A stretch of DNA of 60,573 nucleotides from assembly GCA_023488455.1 (NCBI GenBank), contig JAMDDV010000035.1:1-60573 (forward strand), in the 5' to 3' direction. The translations under genes and the position numbers were made by a program. A model generated the notes under the pieces. It did no database searches. It worked only from the letters and a program-made list of their open reading frames with translations, and was not told the origin of the DNA. This DNA comes from Actinomycetota bacterium. Lineage in GTDB: Bacteria > Actinomycetota > Humimicrobiia > Hakubellales > JAMDDV01. Positions 17,453 through 26,336 of the stretch are shown here, piece by piece. Within the stretch, counting starts at the first letter, position 1, and each line of letters begins with the position of its first letter.

Positions 17453-18304
17453 GTGTCATCAACAGGAAAGAAGATTAGGCTTAAAAGACTATTTAGCAAT
17501 AACGGTAAACTGATCCTTTTTGCACCATCACATGGTCTGACATCTCCTGAAATGCTGGAAGGACTTTATGATACCAGGGATAAATTGAGACAGGCATTTG
17601 CAGGGGGAGCAAATGCAGCAATACTGAGCAGTGGTTATGCCCAGCTGTGCGAAGATGAGTTTGGGGCGACTACCTCGCTTGTAATTCAACTTTGTGCAAC
17701 AGCAGCAAGGAGCCCAAAACCTAATTACCAGGTACAGGTCAGCAGTGTTGATGAGGCGTTGAGGTTGGGAGCTGATGCAGTAATAACGTTTGTTTTCCTG
17801 GGCTCAGATGACGATGCTGAGGTAATTGAGATGGTGGGCTTGATAGCAGAGCAGTGCAGTAAGGTCGGGATGCCTTTTATTGCTGAGGCTGAATTTCCAG
17901 GGTTTTATAATACGCAAGAAAGCCTGAGGGAGAAATATGATTTAGAGTTTTTAAAATATGCCACAAGGCTCTGCGAGGAGCTTGGAGCAGATGTAGTAGC
18001 AGTCAACTGGCCTGGTAGCAAGGACAGCTTTAGGGAAATAATAAGATGCGTTGAGGTACCAGTTATAATTGCAGGAGGATCAAAGTTAAACGATCTTGAA
18101 TTTTTAGAAATAGTTGAGGATGTAAGAGATGCTGGGGGGTTGGGTGGTTCTATCGGAAGAAATATATTCGAGCACAAAGATCCAAAAGCAATGACCTCCG
18201 CAATAAGATCCATATTTTGTGAGGGTTACAGCGCAGAGCATGCTTATGCAAAATACTTGAAGCCATATGAAAAAAAAGATAGCGGTGCTGATAACTGCTT
18301 ATAA
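17453..18304 (+). CDS. DeoC/LsrF/FbaB-like aldolase-family protein without the Schiff-base lysine
   Basis: 283 residues, a TIM barrel. DVVAVNWPGSKDSFREII followed by VPVIIAGGSKL and GGSIGRNIFEHKDP aligns with the C-terminal half of LsrF and archaeal class I FBP aldolases. In those enzymes the strand reads I-I-K-T or similar, the Lys forming the Schiff base; here the aligned residue is Ala183. The normal aldolase mechanism may thus be lost or use another residue. The start is GTG with AAAGGAG upstream. It closes the regulator operon of cluster 1 and overlaps the glycosyltransferase gene by 38 bases. Function in the pathway is unresolved. Confidence 0.82.
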   Translation: MSSTGKKIRLKRLFSNNGKLILFAPSHGLTSPEMLEGLYDTRDKLRQAFAGGANAAILSSGYAQLCEDEFGATTSLVIQLCATAARSPKPNYQVQVSSVDEALRLGADAVITFVFLGSDDDAEVIEMVGLIAEQCSKVGMPFIAEAEFPGFYNTQESLREKYDLEFLKYATRLCEELGADVVAVNWPGSKDSFREIIRCVEVPVIIAGGSKLNDLEFLEIVEDVRDAGGLGGSIGRNIFEHKDPKAMTSAIRSIFCEGYSAEHAYAKYLKPYEKKDSGADNCL

Positions 18305-18977
18305 TGAGCAGGATACCATAGGCAATATAATCCAGGAGATAAAAAAGATAATCGATGACGTAATCGTCGTTGATGATGGTTCCATCGATGATACGGTCAG
18401 GATTGCACAGCAAAATGGTGCCAAAGTAATTTCACATCATAGAAACCAGGGCAAGGGAGCAGCACTCAAGACCGGCTTTAACTACGCAAAATCACATGGA
18501 TATGATGGCGTCGTCACTATGGACGGCGACGGGCAGCACCTTCCTTCTGAACTGAATAACTTTCTATTCATTCTCGAGAACAGCGATCCCGACATAATCC
18601 TCGGCAATCGGATGGAAAACACAATAGGGATGCCTTTTCACAGGCTTCTTACAAACATCTTCACATCAAAGATTATCTCAAGAAGAGCCCATCAGTTGAT
18701 AAAAGACTCTCAATGTGGTTACAGATATATCTCAACAAAAGTGCTTTCATCCATAATATTAAAAACCAGGCGATTTGACAGCGAGAACGAGCTTTTAATG
18801 CGAGCAAGTTGGAAGGGGTTCAAAATTGAACACGTCCCCATATCAACTATATATTTTGAGAAAAGGGAAAGCCGAATAAAACCTGTGCGCGACAGTTGGC
18901 GTTTCTTCCTGATGATCATCAGGAGCTATAAGTGGAAAAGGGATACTCTCAAGTCGCTTGCAGAAAAACATGAGTAA
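18267..18977 (+). CDS. Glycosyltransferase family 2 (dolichol-phosphate mannosyltransferase-like)
   Basis: 236 residues, soluble GT-A fold. IAVLITAYNEQDTIG at the start, VVDDGSIDDT near 34-43, DGDGQHLPSE (the DxD region) and QCGYRYIS identify a DPM1-like enzyme that moves a sugar from a nucleotide donor to a polyprenyl phosphate or lipid. No membrane segment follows. Its ATG lies 38 bases inside the preceding DeoC-like gene, so translation may be coupled, although no functional link to cluster 1 is obvious. It is convergent with dinB. Confidence 0.9.
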   Translation: MKKKIAVLITAYNEQDTIGNIIQEIKKIIDDVIVVDDGSIDDTVRIAQQNGAKVISHHRNQGKGAALKTGFNYAKSHGYDGVVTMDGDGQHLPSELNNFLFILENSDPDIILGNRMENTIGMPFHRLLTNIFTSKIISRRAHQLIKDSQCGYRYISTKVLSSIILKTRRFDSENELLMRASWKGFKIEHVPISTIYFEKRESRIKPVRDSWRFFLMIIRSYKWKRDTLKSLAEKHE

Positions 18978-19015
18978 ATCCATACGACTTTCTCACTTCC
19001 TGCTCTCGCATCGCA

Positions 19016-20197
19016 CTAATGGGAAAAATATTCGCTCCTAATTATTACCTTGCCTCTTTTGACCTTATCGCCAAACCTGGCATTAAGCCTGTCGAGCGCC
19101 TCCTCAAGCCTATCCGCTTTCTCATCATCGCCAAAAATGGAAATGTTCTCCAGTCCGTCAAATGGTATCAGGTTGGAGGCAGAAACCCCGATCAGCCTGA
19201 GCATCTGCTCACGGGTGACGGATTCACTTAACAGCAATAATGCTACTGTAAAAATATCCTTTCCAACATTGGTTGGCCTCTTCAACGTCTCAGCGTGTGA
19301 AATTGTCTTGAAGTCGGAATACCTGATCTTAATAGTAATCGTCAGTGCCTTGAAACCCTCCATGCGAAGATTCCTCGCAACGCGCTCGCTCAAAAACCGC
19401 AGCTCATCGATCACGGCCTCATCATCCGCCTGCAGATCTTCACCAAAAGTAACCTCCCTGCCAATCGATTTAGGATCGCTGAACGGCACCACCGGCCTCT
19501 CGTCCACCCCATTAGCCATCTTGTGAAGTTGCCTGCCCGATTTGCCAAGCGCACTTTCTATTAATGATAGAGGTGTTGCTGCCAGCTCCCCAACCGTCTT
19601 TATCCCCATATGCAGCAATTTTGCCTCCGATGCCTTCCCCACGCCATGAAGTGCCGATATCGGCATCTCTCTGATCTTGTCATTAAAGTTGTCGAGTATG
19701 ACGACCAGTCCATCGGGCTTTTCCATGTCCGAAGCCAGCTTGGCAAAGAATTTATTGTACGAAACACCGACGGAAGCAGTCAGGTTGAGCTCAGCCATTA
19801 TCTCCGCTTTTATTCTTCTTGCCATATCAACAGTCTGCCCGAAAAGTCGTTCGCACCCGGTAACATCAAGGTAAGCTTCATCACAACTGACCATCTCCAC
19901 AAGTGGTGTGAACCTGCAAAATATGTTCCTGATCATCCTTGACGCATGAAGATACTTCTCCATGTCAACAGGAAGCAATATAGCGAATGGGCAGAGCCTC
20001 CTTGCCTTGTAAAGCGGCATGCCCGAGTGCACTCCAAATGGTCTTCCTTCATATGAGACAGAGGAAACAACACCGCGGTTAAGGGGGCCCCCAACTATGA
20101 CCGGCTTGCTCCTAAGCTTTGGATTATCTCTTTGCTCTATCTGAGCAAAGAACGCGTCCATATCCACGTGTAAAATCCTTCTTTCCGGCATCTCCAT
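19016..20197 (-). CDS. dinB: DNA polymerase IV (Y-family translesion polymerase)
   Basis: 393 residues. The catalytic carboxylates appear in HVDMDAFFAQIEQ (Asp11, Asp13) and SCDEAYLDVTG, followed by thumb helix-hairpin-helix (ALHGVGKASEAKLLHMGI) and the little-finger domain. It copies damaged DNA with low fidelity. It is a single gene diverging from the zinc-ribbon gene at 20357, and no LexA-type box was recognised upstream. Length and motifs are complete. Confidence 0.97.
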   Translation of the reverse strand: MEMPERRILHVDMDAFFAQIEQRDNPKLRSKPVIVGGPLNRGVVSSVSYEGRPFGVHSGMPLYKARRLCPFAILLPVDMEKYLHASRMIRNIFCRFTPLVEMVSCDEAYLDVTGCERLFGQTVDMARRIKAEIMAELNLTASVGVSYNKFFAKLASDMEKPDGLVVILDNFNDKIREMPISALHGVGKASEAKLLHMGIKTVGELAATPLSLIESALGKSGRQLHKMANGVDERPVVPFSDPKSIGREVTFGEDLQADDEAVIDELRFLSERVARNLRMEGFKALTITIKIRYSDFKTISHAETLKRPTNVGKDIFTVALLLLSESVTREQMLRLIGVSASNLIPFDGLENISIFGDDEKADRLEEALDRLNARFGDKVKRGKVIIRSEYFSH

Positions 20198-20301
20198 CTG
20201 CCCCTCTTACTACCGCATCTTTTATTAAAGCGCCCGGTATAAGCACGCTGGTGATTCAGAATTATATCAAACACATGTTCGCATTTCAACCGACTTTATC
20301 G

Positions 20302-20329
20302 TTGACATTTGAATATAATAACCTATAAT
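20302..20329 (+). promoter_or_regulatory. Sigma-A-type promoter for the zinc-ribbon gene
   Basis: TTGACA at 20302-20307, 16-base spacer, TATAAT at 20324-20329. It is followed by the gene start at 20357 with GGAGG at 20349-20353. Confidence 0.75.
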
Positions 20330-20356
20330 AACTTGTAATTACGTAATGGAGGCAGC

Positions 20357-20554
20357 ATGTATAAGTGCAAGGAATGTGGCAACGTCGATCAGTTCGAAGG
20401 AAGAGTAAAGGAAGAAGGTATGGCAAAGATCACACAATATGATGATGAGACCTTCACCTGGTCATATTATATGAACGACAAAGACGGATGGGCTGATGTC
20501 ATACCCATGAAGTGCGCACACTGCAATTCCGCAGAAATTTTAAAAATTGACTGA
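20357..20554 (+). CDS. Small zinc-ribbon protein of unknown function
   Basis: 65 residues. Two Cys pairs (CKECG near 4-8 and CAHC near 54-57) would bind one zinc. The middle holds acidic and aromatic residues (YDDETFTWSYYMNDKDGW). A good promoter and ribosome-binding site (ATGGAGGCAGC) support expression. The stop is 62 bases before the amino-acid binding protein start, which has its own promoter. Function unknown. Confidence 0.8.
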   Translation: MYKCKECGNVDQFEGRVKEEGMAKITQYDDETFTWSYYMNDKDGWADVIPMKCAHCNSAEILKID

Positions 20555-20577
20555 ATTTAAGACGAATATTGTATAAT
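20547..20577 (+). promoter_or_regulatory. Promoter of the amino-acid ABC importer
   Basis: TTGACT at 20547-20552 and TATAAT at 20572-20577 with a 19-base spacer (long) and TG just before the -10. A transcription start near 20583 lies downstream of an upstream in-frame ATG at 20569, which supports 20617 as the true start of the binding protein. Confidence 0.55.
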
Positions 20578-20616
20578 ACCCCCAATAGAAACTTTGAAAC
20601 CAGGGGGTATTTATTC

Positions 20617-21459
20617 ATGAGAAACAAGGTTTTGCTTGCAGTTGGAGTTTTTCTGCTCTTCACTACTCTATTGATGTCCTCATGTGCCAAACAGGTGACT
20701 ACCGAAACAGAGGAGACAACGACACAGGAAACAGCAGCACAGGAGACAAAAGCTGAAGAAACCAAAGAAGTTGAAATCGTACCACCCCCGACCATTAAGC
20801 CCGGCGTGTTAACGGTCGGCAGCGATGCAACATGGCCCCCGATGGAATACGTTAAGGGAGATAAGATAGTTGGATTTGATGTTGACATGGCTCAGGCCAT
20901 CGCCGATAAGTTAAATCTTGAGCTCGACTATCAAAACACTGCATGGGACGGCCTATTCCCGGCTCTCATAGCGCATAAATTCGATATAGCGATATCATCA
21001 ATTACGATCACTGATGAAAGAAAGCAGGAAATGGACTTCTCCATTCCATACTACAAAACTGATCAGGCAGTGACGATGCGCGAAGATGCACTTGTCGATT
21101 CAGTTGAAAAGATGGATGGGAAGAAAGCTGGAGTTCAGATCGGTACAACCGGTGAGCTTGCAGCCAAGGAGATCAAGGGCTTAACGGTTAATACATACGA
21201 TGACATACTGCTTGCATTTGAAGACCTAAAGACCGGAAGAATAGACGCTGTAATCAGCGATTCCTATGTTGGATACGCTTACGCAGTGAATAATGAAGGA
21301 TTAAAGGTCGCATTTGTGATAACTACGAATGAAGAACTGGGCATAGCTTTTGCAAAAGACACACCCGAACTCTTGAAAGCAGTAAATGGTACTCTTCAAA
21401 GCCTATTTGACGATGGTACGTATGATTCAATTTACGAAAAGTGGTTTGGGGAGAAATAA
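20617..21459 (+). CDS. Amino-acid ABC transporter substrate-binding lipoprotein
   Basis: About 280 residues. A signal peptide ends in the lipobox MSSC (Cys23 counted from 20617). A Thr/Glu-rich linker of about 30 residues follows, then a type 2 periplasmic-binding fold of the HisJ/GlnH class (GVLTVGSDATWPPMEYV, IVGFDVDMAQAIADKLN, FDIAISSITITDERK). The ATG at 20617 with GGGGGT upstream is preferred over 20569, because only it begins a proper signal peptide. It delivers a polar amino acid to the permease at 21540. The ligand is not predictable by eye. Confidence 0.94.
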   Translation: MRNKVLLAVGVFLLFTTLLMSSCAKQVTTETEETTTQETAAQETKAEETKEVEIVPPPTIKPGVLTVGSDATWPPMEYVKGDKIVGFDVDMAQAIADKLNLELDYQNTAWDGLFPALIAHKFDIAISSITITDERKQEMDFSIPYYKTDQAVTMREDALVDSVEKMDGKKAGVQIGTTGELAAKEIKGLTVNTYDDILLAFEDLKTGRIDAVISDSYVGYAYAVNNEGLKVAFVITTNEELGIAFAKDTPELLKAVNGTLQSLFDDGTYDSIYEKWFGEK

Positions 21460-21471
21460 TCATCGTTTATG

Positions 21472-21503
21472 AAATTGGGCGGGGGTAACCCGCCCAATTT
21501 TTT
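21472..21503 (+). terminator. Intrinsic terminator/attenuator after the binding-protein gene
   Basis: A perfect 12-base-pair stem, AAATTGGGCGGG (21472-21483) with CCCGCCCAATTT (21489-21500), a 5-base loop and a run of six T to 21503. It sits inside the importer operon and would give more binding protein than permease and ATPase. Confidence 0.9.
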
Positions 21504-21539
21504 ATTGCCAGAATGCGACATAACCCTTAACTTTGATAA

Positions 21540-22223
21540 ATGCAGGGCATAGAAGATCTATTACAAAAATATTTTTCGATAAGAATAATACAGGAAGTAC
21601 TCCCCTTCCTGCTAAAAGGAGCCCTGCTCACGATAATATTTTCAGCTTCATCAGAGTTCTTTGGGATTGTCATAGGCCTCATCGCCTCGGTAATACGCGT
21701 CGGCAAAGTTAAGGTGATAAGCTGGCTCATCATAGCATACGTTGATATCTTCAGGGGAACCCCACTTCTAATGCAAATTATTTTTACCTATTATGCACTT
21801 CCTTATGTTGGAATAAACCTTCCAGCTCCTGTTGCGGGCATCGTAGCTCTATCCTTGAACAGTGGGGCATACGTGTCCGAAATTTTCAGAGCCGGCATTG
21901 AATCAATTGATAAAGGACAGATAGAAGCTGCCAGATCGCTGGGTATGTCATACATTCAAACCATGAGATATGTGATAATCCCGCAAACTATGAGGAGGGT
22001 TCTGCCTCCGCTCACCAATGAATTAGTAGCCCTGATCAAGGATTCTTCTCTCCTGTCGGTAATTGCGATCGCCGAGCTGCTAAGGACGTCCAAGGAAATG
22101 ATGACCTGGAAGCTAAATCCCTCATCACTAACGGCAGCAGCGATGATATACCTCATCATAACACTTCCCCTGACAAGACTCGTGAGTTATATGGAAAAGA
22201 AACTTAAAAAAGGTGAAGGTTGA
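21540..22223 (+). CDS. Amino-acid ABC transporter permease (HisMQ/GlnP family)
   Basis: 227 residues with five or so membrane segments and the family's EAA motif ([21 protein letters not shown]). [17 protein letters not shown] is diagnostic of polar amino-acid permeases. It has no strong ribosome-binding site of its own and lies after the terminator hairpin, so it probably depends on readthrough. It overlaps the ATPase gene by 4 bases. Confidence 0.95.
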   Translation: MQGIEDLLQKYFSIRIIQEVLPFLLKGALLTIIFSASSEFFGIVIGLIASVIRVGKVKVISWLIIAYVDIFRGTPLLMQIIFTYYALPYVGINLPAPVAGIVALSLNSGAYVSEIFRAGIESIDKGQIEAARSLGMSYIQTMRYVIIPQTMRRVLPPLTNELVALIKDSSLLSVIAIAELLRTSKEMMTWKLNPSSLTAAAMIYLIITLPLTRLVSYMEKKLKKGEG

Positions 22224-22945
22224 TAAAGATAGTTGATCTGCACAAGAAGTTCGGCCATCTGCACGTCCTCAAAGGCATAAACCTCGAGGTGAACAAGGGC
22301 GAGGTGATGGTAATAATTGGTCCAAGCGGATCAGGAAAGAGTACTCTCCTACGATGTATAAACCTGCTTGAGGAGGTCACATCAGGAAAAATCTACCTCG
22401 AAGGTCAGGAGATCACGGCTCTCAAAGTAAATAAGAATAAGGTAAGACAGAGGATAGGCATGGTATTCCAGAGCTTCAACCTTTTTCCACACATGACATC
22501 GCTTGGAAACGTTACTATTGCGCTGATCAAGGTTTTGAAGATGAGGAAAGAGCAAGCTAAACAGATCGGCGTAAAATTGCTCACAAAGGTTGGCCTTAAG
22601 GATAAGATAGATTCATACCCAAACCAGCTCTCCGGTGGTCAAAAACAGAGGGTTGCAATTGCCCGTGCGCTTGCGATGAACCCCGATGCAATGCTGTTCG
22701 ACGAGGTTACATCAGCACTTGACCCGGAACTCGTGAAAGAGGTGCTGGACGTGATGAAAGATCTTGCGAGAAGCGGTATGACCATGCTCGTCGTGACCCA
22801 CGAGATGGGGTTTGCAAAGGAGGTCGCATCGCATGTTGTATTCATGGATGAAGGTCTGATTGTTGAAGAAGGAATAGCTTCAGAAATATTTGAGCAACCC
22901 AAACATCCCAGGACAAAGGCGTTCCTGGACGCTGTCTTATATTAG
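22220..22945 (+). CDS. Amino-acid ABC transporter ATPase (GlnQ/HisP family)
   Basis: 241 residues. Walker [10 protein letters not shown] (about 33-41), Q-loop, signature [16 protein letters not shown] and Walker [14 protein letters not shown] are complete, and the H-loop is [12 protein letters not shown]. It powers import of the amino acid bound by the lipoprotein at 20617. The start is TTG, overlapping the permease stop, with AAAAAGGTGAAGG upstream. Confidence 0.96.
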   Translation: MIKIVDLHKKFGHLHVLKGINLEVNKGEVMVIIGPSGSGKSTLLRCINLLEEVTSGKIYLEGQEITALKVNKNKVRQRIGMVFQSFNLFPHMTSLGNVTIALIKVLKMRKEQAKQIGVKLLTKVGLKDKIDSYPNQLSGGQKQRVAIARALAMNPDAMLFDEVTSALDPELVKEVLDVMKDLARSGMTMLVVTHEMGFAKEVASHVVFMDEGLIVEEGIASEIFEQPKHPRTKAFLDAVLY

Positions 22946-22987
22946 AATCTTATTAACAAACCAAGCTGACCTTTTCACTCTCTATGT

Positions 22988-23779
22988 CTAAACTGTGTTC
23001 GCGTTATATAACTGACCCAGCAGATTGCCCTGTACGCTCATCGCATAGAAGATGCACACGCCCATTGCATATATTACAATCGGGATAAGAAGTATATTTA
23101 GACACCAACCTACAAAAGGAATAAAACCGATGACACTTACTATCACATTAACCAACGCAACAGCGATATAAACTCCGATAAAAGTCCCAACTACTACCAG
23201 CCAGGTAAGTGTGTATTTCTTTGGATTAATTTTTATATAGTTGAAAAGCTCTCTAAAATTAAATGCTTCCTTGAATTCACCTGTCATGGCGAATCGGGTT
23301 ATGACGGAGTTAATGAAATAGTAAAACGCAAGCATATAGACAAATGAGATGAGGAAAAAAATTACAAAAGCAACCACGAAAGCAAACCCCATCGTACCCA
23401 GAAATCCGCCAAAAAGTGCCGTTAACGCTTCAGGAGCAGCATTTTGATTGGCTCCAGCTAGAGCTCCCGTGCTGATCGACGTGAGCATCATGGGCACGAT
23501 TATCATCACAGGAATCATCTGAAGGATCACAAGTGGGATCATGTATATGAACAGTATCACATACAAAAGAAGACCTCTAACCCATTTTGCCCCGAACTCT
23601 TCCCCCCACTCGGGCAGAGGATACTCAAGCTTATCCCTGATATTTCTTATCACTTGAATCAGATAGCCGCCGATTACAAAATTTAAAATGGGCACAAGTG
23701 CAATAAGTCCGCCCAGAAGCAGCTTCTGTACGCGCTTTTTATCATCAAAAAGGTACCTGAACGCCAGACCGTAATTCAT
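22988..23779 (-). CDS. DUF4013-family membrane protein
   Basis: About 263 residues, mostly hydrophobic with five or six membrane segments. The N-terminus MNYGLAFRYLFDDKKRVQKLLLGGL and the later YPLPEWGEEFGAKWVRGLL are typical of DUF4013 proteins of bacteria and archaea. An in-frame ATG at 23821 exists, but the ATG at 23779 follows GGAGATGGGGA and starts the conserved sequence. Function unknown. It is convergent with the amino-acid importer and may be co-transcribed with the racemase gene upstream (52 bases). Confidence 0.85.
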   Translation of the reverse strand: MNYGLAFRYLFDDKKRVQKLLLGGLIALVPILNFVIGGYLIQVIRNIRDKLEYPLPEWGEEFGAKWVRGLLLYVILFIYMIPLVILQMIPVMIIVPMMLTSISTGALAGANQNAAPEALTALFGGFLGTMGFAFVVAFVIFFLISFVYMLAFYYFINSVITRFAMTGEFKEAFNFRELFNYIKINPKKYTLTWLVVVGTFIGVYIAVALVNVIVSVIGFIPFVGWCLNILLIPIVIYAMGVCIFYAMSVQGNLLGQLYNANTV

Positions 23780-23831
23780 TTCCCCATCTCCTTTGAAATT
23801 TACCATACCATTATATCTCAAAACCAGAACG

Positions 23832-24896
23832 CTAAATTACCACTTTCTCCACGTAATCAGACGTGAAGGCCGCAAGCAATGCGCTGTAGTTCGGGATGAA
23901 ACGGACGATATCGCCAATCTTAACATCCAGTCCGCCCGTCGCTGCAAGAATCAGATGATCGCTTGAACCACCTAACACCTCAAGCCTGTGATCCAGGGGC
24001 GTTAATCCCTCCAGAACCGTATCCTGGCGTCCTATTGCGCAGATGGCCCTGTACATCTCACCCCTATCATCAAACAGCGGGACGGTGCCAAAAGCGTCCT
24101 GACCGATATTCCCGACTGGTTTCGAAGGTTTCTTCTTAAACTCAATAACCTCAGACTCAATGACAAACGCATCAAGATGTAGCCCTGAAAACGGTTTCCT
24201 ATCGACTACGTTAACTCCAAGCAGAATCGACTCGCCTATCCTGAGCTGGTTTATCTCACCTGGTATCGTCCCTTCGTAAACCAGCGGCAGGCTGCTGCTG
24301 CTGCCTCCTGATATTACCCCCAAATCTATCCCGAAATTAATAGAAGCTTTGATCTTTATCTCAACCAGCTTCATCAGTATTCTAACCGTTGGGATCAATC
24401 CTCCATAGCACGCCAGATTCGTACCGATACCTGCAACTTTTATATCATCAACTCTGCTGCACTCCTTCAGGAAGTCAAACGCATCCTCGGGCATAACCCC
24501 TTCCCTTAAATCTCCGAGCTCGATCATCAATATCACTTCGTGCTTCTTGCCAAGGATATGGGCCTGTCTATTAAGCTCTTTCACTGTACTGATCTCAGAA
24601 ACCAGGCTACAGTCAGCATAAGCCACGACCTTTTCTGCCTCAGATATCGAGGGAATCCGCAAAAGCATAGTCTTTATGCCTGAGAACTCCCTTTTTAATT
24701 TAGCAAGATTCTTAATCCGGGAATCCCCAAGGGAACTCACCCCCGCAGCGAGCATTGCGTGGGCTACATCCCTGTTAGCGCACGTGGCTTTTGTAACACC
24801 CACGACTTGAATCCCCAGATTCTTGCATAGACTGACCACAAACCTTGCGTTTTCAAATACCTTGCGCTTATCGATATATAACCTCGGATAACTCAA
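23832..24896 (-). CDS. orr: Ornithine racemase-like PLP enzyme (Orr)
   Basis: 354 residues, an alanine-racemase N-terminal-type barrel. Lys36 in VVGVTKATCA is the PLP lysine. YIDKRKVFENARFVV, GIDLGVISGGSSSSLPLV and GEINQLRIGESILLG match Orr of ornithine-fermenting clostridia, which converts L- to D-ornithine. Its start overlaps the GlmL gene by 4 bases, as in ornithine-fermentation operons. The D-ornithine aminomutase genes normally present are absent here. A related amino-acid racemase activity is possible. Confidence 0.85.
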   Translation of the reverse strand: MSYPRLYIDKRKVFENARFVVSLCKNLGIQVVGVTKATCANRDVAHAMLAAGVSSLGDSRIKNLAKLKREFSGIKTMLLRIPSISEAEKVVAYADCSLVSEISTVKELNRQAHILGKKHEVILMIELGDLREGVMPEDAFDFLKECSRVDDIKVAGIGTNLACYGGLIPTVRILMKLVEIKIKASINFGIDLGVISGGSSSSLPLVYEGTIPGEINQLRIGESILLGVNVVDRKPFSGLHLDAFVIESEVIEFKKKPSKPVGNIGQDAFGTVPLFDDRGEMYRAICAIGRQDTVLEGLTPLDHRLEVLGGSSDHLILAATGGLDVKIGDIVRFIPNYSALLAAFTSDYVEKVVI

Positions 24897-26305
24897 TTCA
24901 GTTCTTCCTTCCCAGGCATTAATCCCAAACTTTCACACGCAAGCCTAATCGATTCCCGGGGATATTCATCCACCAGAAGACCCAGGGTTGAGAACAGATA
25001 CATACCGTCAATCAATATTCTTGCATCAGCTGGTGGGTAAAGCCTGTTTGAGGCCTGTCTTTCGATCACAGCTTCCAATGCATTGGAAGCATATCTATTT
25101 CTCGACAATAGCCCACCGGTGCCAATCAAATATTTTATTGCCGTCAAATCTTTGCCATAGGCCATCCGCTTCTTACCGTAAGGGCCAAAGAACTCCCTTA
25201 TGCCTCCGGCATGCCTGTCCACAGCAATCAAACAGGCATACCTGGCCAGTTCCCCATATAACTTAACCTGTTCCTCGTCATGCGGCAGCGGCTCAAGGTC
25301 AACAAGATCGCCAACTTTCCCCACCAGCTCAATTGCCCTTCTATCGTTTGAATACTGGTTTTTAATAGCCAGGATCAGGTTTTTCAGGTTTATATATACA
25401 CCAATATCGCCCTCAACAGTTCGTTTCGCTCTTGGTTCAGGAGAGAGCATTAATGACCTTATCCTCTGCGAACCTTCTGTAATCGAGTGGACATCGGTCG
25501 TCGCTCCTCCAATATCTATAACAACAAGATCACCGATTTTGTCCGCAAGCATGCTTGAAATATTCATTACTGAAGCAGGCGTCGGGATGATCTTCGAGTC
25601 CACCAACTCCCTGATCTTATCCATACCTGATGCTTTTACGATATTCTCCTCAAATGCTGTCTGCACAGCATGTCTCGTTGGCTCAATGTTAAATTCATCT
25701 ATATTTGGATAACAGTTATCAGCGATCAAGACTTTTTTCCCGGCACTCCTCAATAAAAAAGCAACCTCATCCCTGGCCGCACAATTGCCGGCAAATATCA
25801 CCGGTGCCTGAGTTTTTATTGTTGACAGAAGCTTGGCATTCTCAATTATCGTATCCTTCTCACCGAAATCGATGCCGCCAGCTAATATAATCAGATTGGG
25901 GTGTATCAACTCAATTTCGTTAATATCACTCTGGCTCAACAGTCCCGCAGTTACCTTTTTAACAATAGCGCCTGCCCCAAGCGCGGCCTCCTTCGCCGCT
26001 CTTACTGTCATATCCATGACAAGTCCATGAACTGTGATCCGAAGTCCACCAGCAGCGCTTGATGAAGCGTGAAATTTTCCCCAGCTAATCTCCTTTTTAT
26101 CTTGAAGCTCCAATGCAGCAGCCAGCTTCTGCAGGCACTCATTTAATCCAATCGTGACATCACCATCAGTTACAGTAGTGGGATGGCTGGAATTCCCGAT
26201 CAACTTCAGGAAAAAATCAGGTTCACCAGGTTCTCTAACTAAATTAAGTGCATTTACCTTTGTTATGGTGCTGCCGATCTCAGCAACTAAAAAGTCGAAA
26301 TGAAT
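24893..26305 (-). CDS. glmL: GlmL/MutL-type ASKHA protein, probably starting at ATT
   Basis: Read from the first ordinary start codon (TTG, 26203) the protein has 436 residues and lacks the family's first phosphate-binding motif. The same frame is open upstream to a TAG at 26318-26320 and encodes FLVAEIGSTITKVNAL, exactly that motif. No ATG, GTG or TTG occurs in this stretch. ATT at 26303-26305 has GGAG 8 bases upstream and would give 470 residues, the normal family length. GlmL is tied to B12-dependent aminomutases, perhaps as a chaperone or reactivator. IGGATTDVHSI and GTGGLLSRN are further ASKHA motifs. It forms an operon with orr and, 31 bases upstream, the kinase-like gene. Confidence 0.85.
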   Translation of the reverse strand: MHFDFLVAEIGSTITKVNALNLVREPGEPDFFLKLIGNSSHPTTVTDGDVTIGLNECLQKLAAALELQDKKEISWGKFHASSSAAGGLRITVHGLVMDMTVRAAKEAALGAGAIVKKVTAGLLSQSDINEIELIHPNLIILAGGIDFGEKDTIIENAKLLSTIKTQAPVIFAGNCAARDEVAFLLRSAGKKVLIADNCYPNIDEFNIEPTRHAVQTAFEENIVKASGMDKIRELVDSKIIPTPASVMNISSMLADKIGDLVVIDIGGATTDVHSITEGSQRIRSLMLSPEPRAKRTVEGDIGVYINLKNLILAIKNQYSNDRRAIELVGKVGDLVDLEPLPHDEEQVKLYGELARYACLIAVDRHAGGIREFFGPYGKKRMAYGKDLTAIKYLIGTGGLLSRNRYASNALEAVIERQASNRLYPPADARILIDGMYLFSTLGLLVDEYPRESIRLACESLGLMPGKEELN

Positions 26306-26336
26306 TTTCCTTACTCCACCCTAACAATTAAGTTCG

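Noticed and set aside
20569..20616. In-frame ATG upstream of the amino-acid binding protein
   Set aside because: It lies at the -10 promoter box, lacks a ribosome-binding site and would bury the signal peptide.
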